Shown here: positions 10,156 through 22,571 of the stretch, piece by piece
How the letters are laid out: every line of letters starts with the position of its first letter
How positions within the stretch are numbered: the stretch's first letter is position 1
Assembly: GCA_028386065.3 (NCBI GenBank)
Contig: JAKUCV010003066.1
Location: forward strand, 18,206-82,205
Source: Turnera subulata
Taxonomy: Eukaryota; Streptophyta; Magnoliopsida; Malpighiales; Passifloraceae
Direction: 5' to 3'
DNA: 64,000 bases
Notes under the pieces: model-generated
What the model saw: only the letters and a program-made list of their open reading frames with translations
Databases searched by the model: none
Told to the model about the DNA's origin: nothing
Translations under genes and position numbers: made by a program

Positions 10156-13100
10156 CTAGGGGGGAGGAATATCTATTCGAGGGATGTGAGAAATCTTGGG
10201 CCAATCTTCCCCTTCCCCTCTTTGGCACCTCCTTTGCAGCACAGGACAGCCTATGATTCGTAAAGAGGAAAGGGAGGAGGGCAACCCCTCTTCTGGGATG
10301 CATTGGAGCTCCGGGCAACTCCATATGCTCAAATACTGGAGAGAGGTGAGATGTTTAAGCCCGTTGTAATCTAGAGATTTCAGGTTGTAAAGATTGCAGA
10401 TGGTAATCTCAGTAAGACTAGAAGGCAAAGATATCCTCCCGGGGAAGGATTCCACTTCTTGGATATTACCTAACTACAAGGATGAAAGACAAGAGAGCTT
10501 ATCCAAGCCCCAATCCAAGAGACAACCGCTGCAATCCCAAATATCAAGCACTTGAATTGTAGAAGAAGGCCCTTCTACAAGTACTTGTTCCAATAGTTCT
10601 TGTCCTTGACAATCCCTTAGAATCAGACTGACAAGGGACGAGAGAGAAAGGTGGTTGGGAAAGGTCACTTTGGGACATTCAAATAGTTGCAAATCATCAA
10701 GGGATGGGAGGAACAGCTGATTGACCCTGCTCAACTCACAACATGACTCAAGTCTTAGATGCTCCAGAACAGGGAATGCCGTCCTTCTGCTACCTTGTCT
10801 CTCATCATCATCAGATATCCATTCCTCCCATCGCGGCATGTTTTCAATCTCCAGACGTTTGAGGGATGGAAATGGTTGGATTGACTTGCAACTCCCACCG
10901 TAGAGCTCAGCCCCCACTGATACTAAACTATCAAAGTAAAACAAACTAAGGGTTTCTAAGAATGGCAGCTGCCCAAGCGGTGGCAAGTCCGTGCAGTTTC
11001 TGCATCCCCGAAGAACCAAACTCACAAGGTTGGAGTAGGAGTCATCCCCCACCCAATTTGGAAAACTTGTACCCCTAAATTCCAAAATCACAATGCTCTC
11101 CACCTTCACGTGGGGCTGCAGGTGCTGTAGTACTAGACTCACGTCGAGTGAACCATCTGAGGAGTCAGCATCATCATTATTATTATTATTCTGCCAACAA
11201 TAATACAATTCCCGTAGTCGCTTCTTCTCTTTAAAATTGGCCCTCAAGGCATCTTGCTCATCCACAACGTTCTCTAGATTTTTAAGCCATAATTCTCCTT
11301 GTAAATTTCGCAGCTTCCCCAACTCTCCAAGCCCAGACCCTCGCTGTTGTTTACCCACGATGAATTCTGTTAAATTCTGGAGCTTGGCCAGTTTGCCCAT
11401 CTGTAGTGGCATACATTTCAAACTAGTCTCCCTAATATCAAGATTACATAAGTTGGTCAGATTCATCATCTTGTCTGGAAGTTCAACAAGTCTGAGACAC
11501 CAATGCAATTTTAAAGTCTGCAAATTGTAGAGACCACATACAGATTCCAGAAGTTGTTGGATTGGTGTGTGATAAAGCTCTAGATACCTCAACTCTTTCA
11601 AATTGCCTATGAATCAGGCAACACCTCTATACCTGTGCCTATTAGGCTGAAATGCCTCAACTCCTTCAACTTGCCTATTAAATCAGACAACACTCTAGGT
11701 TTGTTGCAATTTTCCAGGATCAGAGTTTGCAAGTAACATAAACTTGCCACATCTTCTGGCAAACTTTGCGGTGGTGACCCCCTCAGTCACATAAACCGTA
11801 AGTATTTCAAAGTTCCAACCAATTCTGACACAATGTTTCCTGCATCATTATCCTCCACCATAAAGGAAAAATCCAGCACTCGCAGGCGCCCCAATCTTGA
11901 CAAAAAATTGGGCGATTGATCAAGCTGACCACGCACCGAATATATCAAAGTCCGCAAGATCCGTGCTTCGCAGAGGCTCTTCAATTCCTCCAGTGGATTA
12001 GATCCATCTTGTACATAAAACAAATGGCGAGTCCTTCCACTAGGTTCTCGCATATCAACATCTTCCATGTTGTAGAAAAATTCCCCTGCTATAGATTTTG
12101 CCAAATCATGGACCAGATCATGCATTTGAAAAATAAAAAATAACCTGCATGCAAGTTCTTCAAAATACTCATTGCCAATCTCTTCCATCTCTCTACTTTT
12201 ATCGGGTTGGACTAGGAATCCTTCTGCCACCCATAAGAGCACCAACTTTTCCTTCCTGAATACGAAGTCCTTTGGAAAGAGAGCACAATAAGCAAAACAT
12301 TCCTTGAGATGGGAAGGAAGATAATGGTAGTTCAATCTCAGAGCCGGAATAATGTCGCCATTGTGCATATCCCACATATCACTCCATACACATCCGCAAT
12401 GCCACCATCAAAGGCATGTTCTAAGAACAACTTCCAACAATCATCCTCATTCAATACTTGTAACTTGTAACTTGGAACTGAAGGCATGGCTAACGCCACT
12501 TGTTCAGTTCGTGTGGTAATGAGGACCTTACTTCCTTGTGCCGCAGATGAAAGTGGTGCCAGCAAACGTCTCCAATCGGCATGTTCATTCCAAATGTCAT
12601 CCAAAACAAGTAAAACTCTTTCCCCTCTTACCTTCACTTCTAGCTTAATTTGCAGCTGATTGGGAGTCAATGAATCACAATCGGATACACCAATTTCTTT
12701 GAGAATATTCTTGGTCACCTTGAAAATATCAGACTCTTCGGAGACACATACCCATGCTCTAAGTTTATCAAATCGTTGCTTCACTTGATTATTGTTGTAG
12801 ACGAGTTGTGCAAGAGTGGTTTTCCCAACCCCGCCCATTCCAACTATGGGAATCACATCCGGGCGTTTTCCTTTTCCATCATCGGACAACAACAATCGTA
12901 TTACAGCTTCTTTATCATTTTCCCTGCCATAAACTACAGGATCAACCAACAGAGAAGTTGTTGTTCTTTTATGAGATGATGATGATGGTATATGATCAGG
13001 TCCTTTCCCAACTTGCGCCACTAAACCAAGTGGTTTTCTTTGCTTCAAAAGGTCTTCTACGCTATCTAAGATCTCTTCTAATCTTGCTTGCATCTCTCCC

Positions 13101-13471
13101 ATTCCCTTCTTACATGGATTAAGAGAAAAGAGAAAGTTTTGTACCTGACCTGAGCAGGTTCTTGGACTTGCTTCCACTTCCATCTGTTCACGAGCTTTGT
13201 AGGCAATCTCGTCCAGGAAGTCATCAGTTTCATAAGCAACGTCTTTGAGGTCGTCCAACCACTTCTTCACAGCTCCCGAATCAATCTCCTTCTCCTCCGC
13301 ATCTGCGAGCAGCCCATTGACAGTGTTCATCCTTGTTTTCAACTTCTGCAGCAGCTTATGATTGAGCTTTCACTGCTTGAAGAAGTCCAAAACGTCTCGA
13401 GAAGCCATTTTCTCAAATAAGACGTTAAAGACAGCAGACAGAACAGCTCCTGCTACCAAAGCCTCCGCCAT
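10156..13471 (-). pseudogene. CNL2: CC-NB-ARC-LRR pseudogene with five lesions
   Basis: Full-length RPP13-like CNL, colinear with CNL1. The start MAEALVAGAVLSAVFN at 13471 is intact. Lesions: (1) codon 34 is TGA (13370-13372) where CNL1 has CGA; (2) a 124-bp deletion at about 12381-12383, with ct microhomology, removes the GLPLA block and shifts the frame; (3) TGA at 11787-11789 at the NB-ARC/LRR border; (4) one base missing near 11605 in the first LRRs (VLPDS/IGNLKELRYL); (5) TAG at 10474-10476 before VESFPGR. P-loop GMGGVGKTT, kinase-2 VLLVLDDIW and MHDLVHDLA remain readable, and about 475 codons of LRR follow. The end is RCQRGEGEDWPKIS...IDIPPP. No functional product is expected. Confidence 0.92.
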
Positions 13472-13740
13472 GGTCTTCTTCTTCTTCTTCTTCTTCTTCT
13501 TCTTCTTTTCTTCAGGGATTTTCTGTTAAATATCAGAAGCGAACATGAATGAAATATAAGCAAACCAAACAGACAACAGAGCAAGCTAATAAAGAGTATG
13601 ATTACAGGTTCTCTTACCTGATGCAGAAAATTCTCCCTGGACCTTTTGTGAAGGAAAGTGTACTTTCTTAGCTGTGTTTGTTTCCTTGCTGTTGGTTATT
13701 AATCATTTGTATGATGTCACTATTGGTTTTCCAATAGGAT
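13472..13740 (-). promoter_or_regulatory. CNL2 leader with CTT microsatellite and 5'-UTR intron
   Basis: Directly upstream of the ATG is a CTT repeat of about 12 units (13475-13508; GAA on the coding strand), absent from CNL1. A probable intron 13523-13617 has donor CAG/GTAAGAG and acceptor AACAG, conserved in position with CNL1. Confidence 0.55.
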
Positions 13741-15508
13741 GCATAATTATATGCATGGTGGGTCTGGAATCCTAACTAACAGGGCATATGTTCTTACTTG
13801 TAGAAGCAAGGCAAGTAATTCCAGTGGACCAAAAGCAAGGCAAGCATTAGATTCCTAAACCCATACGCTTTGAAGAATGTTTAATAGACCAAAAGACTTT
13901 ATACTCTCATCTCGACATGCTCAAAAAAAAACAAGCAACTAAAGGTCTCTTGCTCTGGCAAAGAATTAAGGAATTAAGTAAAGATGAGAGACCTCTTGAT
14001 CCACATGCATACAATTTGCAGAAGGCAAGTAAGGAATCATCATCAAAGCATTTAATTTGACAAAAATGTGGGCCTGCGGGAAGCATAAACTTTCCTCTTT
14101 TAATAACTCAACTTTGTACAATTTCCTATCTTTTTTAGACAAATCACTTTTAGACTTATATTGTTCCTTGCGTATTGTTTCATTCATTCTTCGCGTGTTG
14201 TTTATGAACCAGCAGAAAGACACACTTCACTGTGCAAGATGCTTTGTTGCTTTTGGTAAGAATCAACTATAAATACCCGCAACCCCTATTGATGCCTGGT
14301 AAACACTGAACACAACACAGAAAAACCGTTCCTTCATACACTAGCAGTCATTAAGCTAAAAAAAAAACAACTTGTTTTGGTAAGAATTAATCAAAATTTC
14401 TGTAATGAAATTAAACAGTTACACCCAATGGATGGCCAGAGACTGCATTCAGAGGGAAAAAGAATGGCACTGACAGATAAAGAATCCCATTTCTTTATCT
14501 CAAAACTCTTCTTAAGTGGTGTTACAAAGTTCAAGAAAAGTAACCATACCTGTGAGTCAGAATTCCATACAGATTGCCATCATCAACATAGTCGCTCTCA
14601 ACAGGCTGCAAGGCACATGCATCTTATTAATACATACATGGAATGTTCTTCTTTTTGGTTGGGTCATTTCATCAAACATTTGGAGAAAACAAAACCAATT
14701 GACTCCCAATCTTCTCATTCAAACGCAATAAGGGATATATGGATATATGTACATTCCCAGCAACAATCTCTTACAGATACAGGAGGACTTTCTCCTTGTA
14801 TTATTGAATGGATTGAAACGAATAAAGCATTTATAAACTAATATCAACAAGAGCACTACTGCTCTTGGTTGTTCTACCCATGATTTGTTACTAACCTCAT
14901 GATGAACAATGTCAGGTCTAAATACGCCTTTAATTGGTTCATAGAAGGAGAAGGAATTACTGCGAGAAATGACGAATTCCTTTGCTGAAACCTGATGCTT
15001 TTTGTAGCATTACTTGCTTCTTTTTGTTTCTGGTTAGAAGAACTAATTAAGTCACCAAATGCTCCCTTTTGTCAGCTAGCAGTCTTATGTATTGAACTTA
15101 ATTTAATGGTGGAGCAAGAATTCTAAAACTGATGACTCCTTTTATATATTTTCTGGAAATTCCAGAATCTGCTCAGTATCAATCAACTCGATTTTCGCTT
15201 AATTTTATTTATCAATCTCATGAGGTTAATCAGAGGAAAAAAGACTCAACACATTAAGAGGAAACCACACATCCTCACTCGATGTTTTCACCTGATTTCA
15301 TTCACAATACAGAGCACCACACTTAAATAGAGGTTCATATACAACTTGCAAGCAATTGGCATACACAAAACATGATTGCAGCCTGATCAAGATAATAACT
15401 GGATTAAAATAAATACTAAATCCATCAGAAAACACAATTTGCATCAAAAAAGTTTTATCACAGTTCCAAACGTAACCCAATCCTTCTTTTCAGGAACTGG
15501 CAACCTGT
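13741..15508. other. Intergenic, first copy of a repeated flank module
   Basis: No convincing gene. A TATA-like ctataaatacc at 14270 on the plus strand is not followed by a recognisable ORF. 14550-15130 repeats with changes at 16150-17380 and 28770-29940 (shared phrases such as gatgaacaatgtcaggtctaa and ttggtttcatacaag-like blocks). 15290-15500 repeats at 32700-32990. Confidence 0.45.
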
Positions 15509-15599
15509 TCACACTTCCACAAAACACAAATGGACTATTAGAGATTCCACCAAAAATTTTAAAAAATTAAGAAATTTTTCAAGTTTCTGTGTACGTAAC

Positions 15600-15735
15600 A
15601 CCTCGTCTGGGTGAGGAATGTCTATTTGAGGGATGCGAGAAATGTTGGGCCAATCTTCCCCTTCCCCTCTTTGGCACCTCATTTGCACCACAGGACATCC
15701 TTCGATTCGTAAATGGGAAAGGGATGAGGGCAAGC
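15600..15735 (-). pseudogene. Short orphan CNL LRR tail
   Basis: About 45 codons: LPSSLSHLRIEGCP, then RCQRGEGEDWPNIS and IDIPHP. Third copy of the CNL C-terminus in the window. Similarity breaks abruptly at about 15750, inside the codons for the glycine-leucine-proline turn. Confidence 0.75.
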
Positions 15736-15739
15736 CCGC

Positions 15740-17780
15740 TTCTGGGATGCAATACTCTTTCTAAGTTCAATGAAAGTAACCATACTTGTGACTCAGAATT
15801 CCGTGCGGATTGCCATCCCCAACTCTACAACCTAGTTGAAAATATGAACGTCAGAAACCAGCAGCTAATTAAATCATTTGTTTCTATTTAATTGAACTGG
15901 AAAATCAATAGAAATCTCAAAATGTTTAAGGGAAGAAAATGACACATACAGTTACTGAAAGTGTCAAATTGCAAACCCACAACTTATGATGAATCATATC
16001 CGAGTAGAAGCCATGACACACTATCAACAAAATTTTACATAGCAAGCTGAACACTAACATATGCATCAAGAGTAATTAACATTTCAATATTTTATAGTGT
16101 ACAATTACAATCGTATGAAAAGACAAGACATAGAACCTGATATATATAACATCATCAACATTGCAGACTGTTATTTGTTTTTGGTTGGGTCATTTCATCA
16201 AACATTTGGAGAAAACCAAACCAATTGACTCCCAATCTTCTCATTCAATCCTCTTGAATGCTTGCTTTTTAACACTTTAGACTTCTCCCTTTGCTTCCGT
16301 TGATTCAACAAGTTCAGATTGTGACAGTAGCCAAGTGATAGTAGATGTTCAAGCAGAGGACTTGTCCTTGGATTATTGAATGGGTTGATACAAATAAAGC
16401 ATACACAAACTAATATCAACAAGAGCACTACTGCTCTTGGTTGCGCTCCCCGTGATTAGTTACTGCAAATTTATAAGAGGACTAACCTCATGATGAACAA
16501 TGTCAGGTCTAAATCCGCATTTAATTGGTTCATACAAGAAGCAGGAGTCGTAGATAACGTGCCGAGGGCCAGGCCAAGAGATAGGCTAGACTTGGCGAGT
16601 ATATTCACGACTGTGATATTTCAACGAGATTCAGAATGTTGGACTAGTTTGGGCTTAGGAAAGAATGTATGGCCTTACTGGAGTCAATCTGATGTTTTTT
16701 TTCCCCTAATAAATTTACCTCAATTTTTTTTTTGTTTTTTGTTTACGTACACATGGTGAGGGATTGTTTCTTTGGCCTGCTGGTCTTTTTTGAAAGCAAT
16801 ATGGACTAAAAAAGTCGCTTAATGGAGATTTTAAGCATACAAGAAGATTTGAATCTGAGTCTTCGCTTAAAGAGAATCGACTCTCTTACCACTTAGACCA
16901 ACTAGGTCGCTTACCCCACATTGCTGTAATCCCAGCCTTTTAAATTACTTGGACGTGTCACTCACACTTTTTCTAATAATCCAATGTTTTACTCAGTGGT
17001 AGGCCCTTGATGGAGAGGTATTCCCACCAAAGCAGAATAAAGAGTTTATCTATCATCAACTCAGAATAAAGTGTTTTACTCGGTCTTTTAAATGACCATG
17101 GTGGTGCTTGAAATGGTGTATCCCTAATGATAATTTTTTGCTAAAATAAATGTTGAAGTTTGTTGAATAAATGAAACTATATTCGGAAGAAATCAGTAAA
17201 AGGAATTAATGCGAGAAATGACGAATTCCTTTGCTGAAACCTGATGCTTCTTGTAGCATTACTTGCTTCTTTTTGTTTCTAGTCAGAAGAACTGCATATC
17301 TAATTTGGAACTAAGCTCCTTTTTGTCAGCTAGCAGTCTTATGTATTGAACTTAATTTAGTGATGCAGCAAGAATTCTAAAACTGATATAAGCAGCTTGT
17401 AGCTCAATGGTATGCAGTATGCTTATGCCAAAAGCACAAGAAAGGTGAGGTCTCGGGTTGGAATCTCACCTTCATTTGACTAGTATAAAAGGAAAAAATT
17501 CTTAAACAGATGACCGCTTTTATATATATAAAAAAGCAGCTTCTATCTCCCAGGTTAAAATTGATAGCCCTGTTTTTGTTCTATTGCAAATAATTGATTT
17601 CAGAAGATAGATCTAATATCAATGGTACTAGTTTTTGGAAAATTTCACCGGACAGTTTTAATATATCATACTGAATTTTCTGGAAATTCCAGAATCTGCT
17701 CAACATCGATCAACTAGATCTTAGACGAAAAAAACTCAACATATGAAGAGGAAACAAAACCATTCTCACTTGGTGTTTAG
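15740..17780. other. Intergenic, second copy of the flank module (empty site)
   Basis: No gene seen. 16180-17760 is paralogous to 28830-30060 plus 32440-32690. The latter carries a 2.4-kb insertion, while here the sequence reads straight through at about 17530. It also contains a tRNA-like stretch near 16850-16910 that recurs at 29400-29470. Confidence 0.55.
17395..17490 (+). repeat. tRNA-derived SINE-like sequence
   Basis: tagctcaatggtatg resembles a pol III A box, and cgggttggaatctc about 50 bases on resembles a B box (GGTTCGANNCC with one change). A worse copy is at 29945-30035. No poly(A) tail is clear. Confidence 0.4.
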
Positions 17781-18246
17781 ATACAGAGACCTCTGGGGTT
17801 GCAAATCAGCGTGGTGGGGACTCCTCATCGACAAGATCGACGAGGTCTGTCGTGTGAGCAACCCATTAATTTTTCTTTAGACAATTTGATTATTGGGCTG
17901 AGGGAGATCGAGTCTTAACCGGAGTATGGCCTTTCTTGGGTGCATGGTGTCGGGCATGGGTGGTTGCGAGGTGGTGTGCATGGTAGACGATTGTAGGCTA
18001 GGGTTTTTGAATTGGGAATGAATTAGGATTTTTGTGGCTGGTAATGTTGTGTATGTTGTTGATAAAAATGATCCAAAAACGGTGTGTTTAAACGTGGATC
18101 CAAAACTGCACCTGACTGGGAGAGGGCATTCATCATCTTTCTTTTTTTTCGGTCTTTTTTTTTCTTTCCATATATTTTTTTTTGTTTAAAGTAAAATAAC
18201 CCAAAAAAATAATTGAATGGTTAAGAATTTGTTTTTTGTTATTGGA
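17781..18246. other. Unassigned sequence left of copia relic
   Basis: Similarity to the flank module ends near 17780. Nothing recognisable in the next 460 bases, which are T-rich towards 18140-18240. Confidence 0.35.
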
Positions 18247-18391
18247 TTTGGAAGAAAAATTTGGTGAAGAAAGGATTAGGGAAGGAGAAGAGAAGAAGCA
18301 GAAAATAGGGAGAAGGCACGGTTCATCATCCCATTCTTTTATTCCATGGACAAATATATATATACAGAGTGTTAGGTATAACAATGACTAA

Positions 18392-19261
18392 TAGGGATGG
18401 CAATTGAGTAGGGTCGGGTAGGGTAAGCAAGACCCAGACCCGGACCCTTAATCAAATCGGGTAGGGTAAGAATAGACTAATTATGAATCGGGTAGGGTAA
18501 AGTTTAAATTTTTTGCCCAACGGGTAATATGGGTCTGGGTAAGGGTATACCCGCTAAGCAAAAATCAAGTTCTAATTAAAAAAAAAATCCTACAGTTATT
18601 AAATTAGTATTCATGAAATATGTTCCAAGTCAAAGAATAAAAATTTAAAAAATAACAAGAAGTCAAAAAATTTAAAGTAGCGTGTAACTTTTCTCAACTT
18701 AAAATCCAAACAATTTTTTATTTCTTATTCTCCATCATCTTCTCTACCAAGATCAACATATATTTTTCTAAAAAAAGTTAATATTATTAAATAATATAAA
18801 AATAAGAATCTTATAATAAGTTAAAAATATAAATTAATATTGAATGCTTATTTTCTTCTTCCATATTATTGTCATAAACAATTGTAGGATAATTATATAT
18901 TAATGTTCCTTTAAAGAAAAAGAATTATAATAACATAATATTAGTTTAGGGTTATAGAGCACGAAATTTCAATAGAAAAAGAAGAGGAGGTGAGTAGAAA
19001 AGAATTAAAAAAAAACAAAAGAAAGAAACTAAGTTGATTTTTATATTATGATTATAGATTTTAGAATATTATAATAGATAGGGTCTAACGGGTAGGGTAA
19101 AACCTAGACCCTTACCCAGACCCAGACCCTACCCGGATCCGGTCAACTTGGGTCCGGGTAATACCCTATCCTTTTTTACCCGGTCAAAGTCGGGTAATAC
19201 CCTACCCATAAAAGCGGGTTTCAAGTGGGTATCGGGTAGACCCGGAAAAATTGCCATCCCT
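18392..19261. mobile_element. hAT-like MITE inside the copia 3' LTR
   Basis: 870 bp with terminal inverted repeats tagggatggcaatt / aattgccatcccta and subterminal gggtcgggtagggta repeats. The flanks are atgactaa and gtgactaa, an 8-bp duplication with one change, as hAT elements make. The other LTR of the same copia (around 25130) shows the empty site aacagtgactaacagtgg. No transposase ORF. Confidence 0.85.
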
Positions 19262-19779
19262 AGTGACTAACAATGACTCCACGTTTTTTTAACACTCCTC
19301 CTTGGATGTCACTGTTTATTGGGTAGGATATGCTAAGTGAGAACTGCCTCATTAAAAACCTTACCAAGAAAAACCCTGTGGGATAAAAACTTGGTGAAGG
19401 AAAAAAGAGTGCAGTGCATATTCTACTCCCCCCTCATTTTGGCCTCTCTCGATTTCTTGATGTCGTGGCATGTCAATTATCTTCTCGTCAACTTCTGGGG
19501 ATGTGTGTCTTGTCTGATGACTTTTGATACATTATTATTTTAACTGGACAAAGTAGGTAGCATCATCTTCATAATTTGTTGTTGGAGCATCTGCCTTGTT
19601 ATCATCTTGAGTATGCAGCATCTTCGAATGTAGTCAAGCACGGTCTCGACTAGCTCCATGTATAATGATAATTCCTGCATCATTGGTAGTGTTTTGTGCT
19701 TCACATGATACTTCTGATATCTGCAAGACAAACTATATTTTCTTTGGGTGTATAGGCTTAATTTAATGCCATATCAAAT

Positions 19780-20130
19780 TATGTCCCAAAGGTAAAGCAT
19801 AGCCATATCTTGCCAATAGGCTTATGGCAGAAGCTGCGGGCTTCATATTACGAGCAATTTAACAGGGTACTCCAGGACCAATAAGTGCAAATTTGGTTTA
19901 AACCATATAAATGTCAATTTAGCTAGGTATTGTATATTCCTGGGAATTAGTTGCTTCAGGGATTCTCATGCATATATCATATCTCATGGATTTATAAAAA
20001 TAGGCTGTAACTGCATCCATTTAGATACATTTCTAATATATTGCCAGACTTACCAGATAATTACATCCACCACAGGGGAGTATATCTCCTCATAATGAAT
20101 ACTTGGTCGTTTGGGTAAAATTTTGTGCCA
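19780..20130 (-). pseudogene. Copia reverse transcriptase and RNase H-proximal remnants
   Basis: On the minus strand near 20110 one reads a degraded VAQ-F-QRPSI-Y, then YSPVVDVITFRYL and IYMRIPE, the usual start of copia RT. Towards 19800 comes a stretch like the copia segment that ends in LLARY. Many stops and shifts; no product possible. Confidence 0.7.
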
Positions 20131-21499
20131 CAAACCGTGCTTTATATCTCATTATTCATCTATTTTCCGCACAGAAACCCATTTCATGACCAATTGAAAT
20201 TTTACACCGTCTTTGTGTACGGACTATTGGTCCGGAAAATTTCTCGCTTCAAGCTAGTCCAACACAGCCTTTAATATTATTTCTCTATTTTTGGCCAATT
20301 ATTCTGCGCCTACATTCGTCAATGTAGGTTCATGATCCTCATTTTATTTAGCGCTATAAAATAATAAAAATTGTATTCCGTCGACGGTTATTTCACGTCG
20401 GTTCCATCTTATCTCTGACACTGTAATTGAGATCTCATCATATTACTTATTTCAGGTACCTGAGTTACTTCTGAAACTATCACTTTGTGTCAGAGAATCA
20501 ACCTCTTCTAGAGGACTTTTAATTCAAACCTCTACTGGAGGCCATATTTTCTTACTAGGGCCATCTTATCACATTTGCTCCTTTTTCTCTATTTAGAATT
20601 TCTTTTCTTTTTGGAACCGAGTATAATTCATTTGCATACTTAAATTGTTCTTCAGGAACATTAATTTAAATAGGAGCATTTGCAGCTGGTATATGGTCAC
20701 ACTTAATTTAAATGTGTCTGGCAATTGCATATCAACTTTCCTGCAAATGAATCATCTTCTTTTGAACTTCAGGTTCACATTAATTTATATGAGGATCAAC
20801 ATTCATATATATTATGCATTTCAACAAACTTGATCCAGCTGCTTCTTTCTCCCCCTGATGTTGGGTATACACACATATCGAATTATCAATAAGCAAATCT
20901 TGCTATAAATGAATTTCCAATCTTTTAGTCAATAGTCTCAATAATGTTGTGATTTGATGGAGATTACCCAACATCTATTCCCAACCTTCTTTAAGGACCT
21001 GATTAACTATGCTGTGGTGGAGCATAATATACTGTACAACCAACGGTCCGAAGATGGGAGATATTTTGTGACCAAGAACCAATGGGGAGATCTTATGATC
21101 TTATAATATCTTATTGGCTTGATGCACATTTACTGCGTATAAAGTACCATAGTCATATGTCATCAATGGTCCTGCGATCAATTGTCAATATGGCCCAGAT
21201 CACTTTGGGTTTATTTCCAATGATATACATTCTCCATTGAAGAAACATACCAGCATTATCTAGACATATAGTCTAATAACATGAGTAGGGATATGCACTT
21301 GCAAGTGACTTAATCATTAGAACAAGTGTGCACAATGCCAACTTGCGTCACATAATAGACCATCTAGTCGATGCATCGTGAAAATTACCTAGATGGTTAA
21401 CACCGCAGATTTATCAGTCCGCGTTTATGTCCCTGAACTATTCTCAAACTTGCTGGTGATACTAGGCCATTCTCATCTTAGGAAGGCCGTATAATAACT

Positions 21500-21640
21500 T
21501 TCGCAGCAAACAAACTCATAGAAATTCATTGATTGTAAAACTTCTGGTTTTTCAATGAATGATCCAATAAATTTCGTGCATCATTATTAACTCGGGATGG
21601 CCCATCCAGTCATGCCAAACAATAAATCCATGAACCAACT
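21500..21640 (-). pseudogene. Copia GAG-pre-integrase remnant
   Basis: Minus-strand WHDWMGHPELIMM, matching the copia pattern WHDRLGHPG, followed by KTRSF and INEF. Stops are frequent. It fixes the order of the relic: integrase region here, RT further left. Confidence 0.6.
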
Positions 21641-22015
21641 TCATGTTGGTGCCAGCTTCAGGCTGCGCAAGCTGTGTATCTAAACACTTAAAATTGCTAG
21701 CTCCAGGCTAGTGCATTCCAGCTTCTGGCTGGATATGTTAAGTTTCAATTACTCAACTGCTAGCTTCAGGCTGCAATACATGTGTCAATATTAGGCTTAT
21801 TCCTGCCACTCATGTCGGAAAAGATCAGAATTATTGGACAATAATTAAAGTAGTGGCAAACTTGTCCAAAAGCAAAAACCTCGAAGCTTAAAAAACTTTG
21901 GAGTTTACTGACAAATAATGCAAAGTTTTAATTACCGAAAAATCCTCTGGATTTTTTTTCGGAGACAGAAAAGGGTCCACATTTGAGAAAACTGACACCT
22001 AGCTGTCTAAGCTCA

Positions 22016-22571
22016 GACTATAAGAAGGGGAGGCAGTTGAGACAGGAAGATGCAGAAAACTCAGAAAAATCAACAAGATAAGAAAAATACCTTCCCCAGC
22101 TACTGTTTTCTTTGTTGAGGGTGTCTCTTTAGGAAGGAGAAAGAGGTTAGCTTATAGCATGGTAAATGAGCAGCAAGAGGAACTACCGAATGATCTGGCG
22201 AGAATTCCTCGTTTAGTGTTTGTAGATGAGCTATACTCGTCTAGGTTCTTTGTGACTCCAATGGAAGAAACTTTCTACCTGGAGGACCAAGGCAATCTCA
22301 AGACAAATTTTTATGGCTCAGCTAACTCTATAATGTTTTTCATATCTGCTAGGATGCAGGAATTTCAGCTAGAGCCTTCATGTCAAATTTTAAATCAAAG
22401 CAGTTATTATCAGGTTTCCATGATGGCTCGGAGCGTCCCAAGGGTGACTGGGTTACCACCTACATGGCCTAAGGTACGACTTTTATTGTGGAATATGGAA
22501 CGACAGTGTTAGGGTCAACATTAATGGTGAGGCTCAGAGTTTCAGGGTTAATGTTGAACCCAACAGATAGA
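22016..22571 (+). pseudogene. Broken copy of the antisense gene aORF2 inside copia relic
   Basis: The plus-strand reading PSPATVFFVEGVSLGRRKR... at 22090 matches the protein at 48162-48845 without gaps for about 135 residues (LVFVDELYSSRFFVTPMEE identical). The start codon position reads ATA (22087-22089) instead of ATG. After VRLLLWN about 75 codons are missing, and the sequence resumes out of frame as SVRVNING...SFRVNVEPNR with its stop (about 22500-22571). A TATA-like ctataag lies at about 22016. The copy runs opposite to the copia element around it. Function unknown; dead here. Confidence 0.82.

Noticed and set aside
14377..14841. 154-codon plus-strand frame
   Set aside because: Begins with TTG in the flank module; the paralogous copies at 16.2 and 28.8 kb do not keep the frame.
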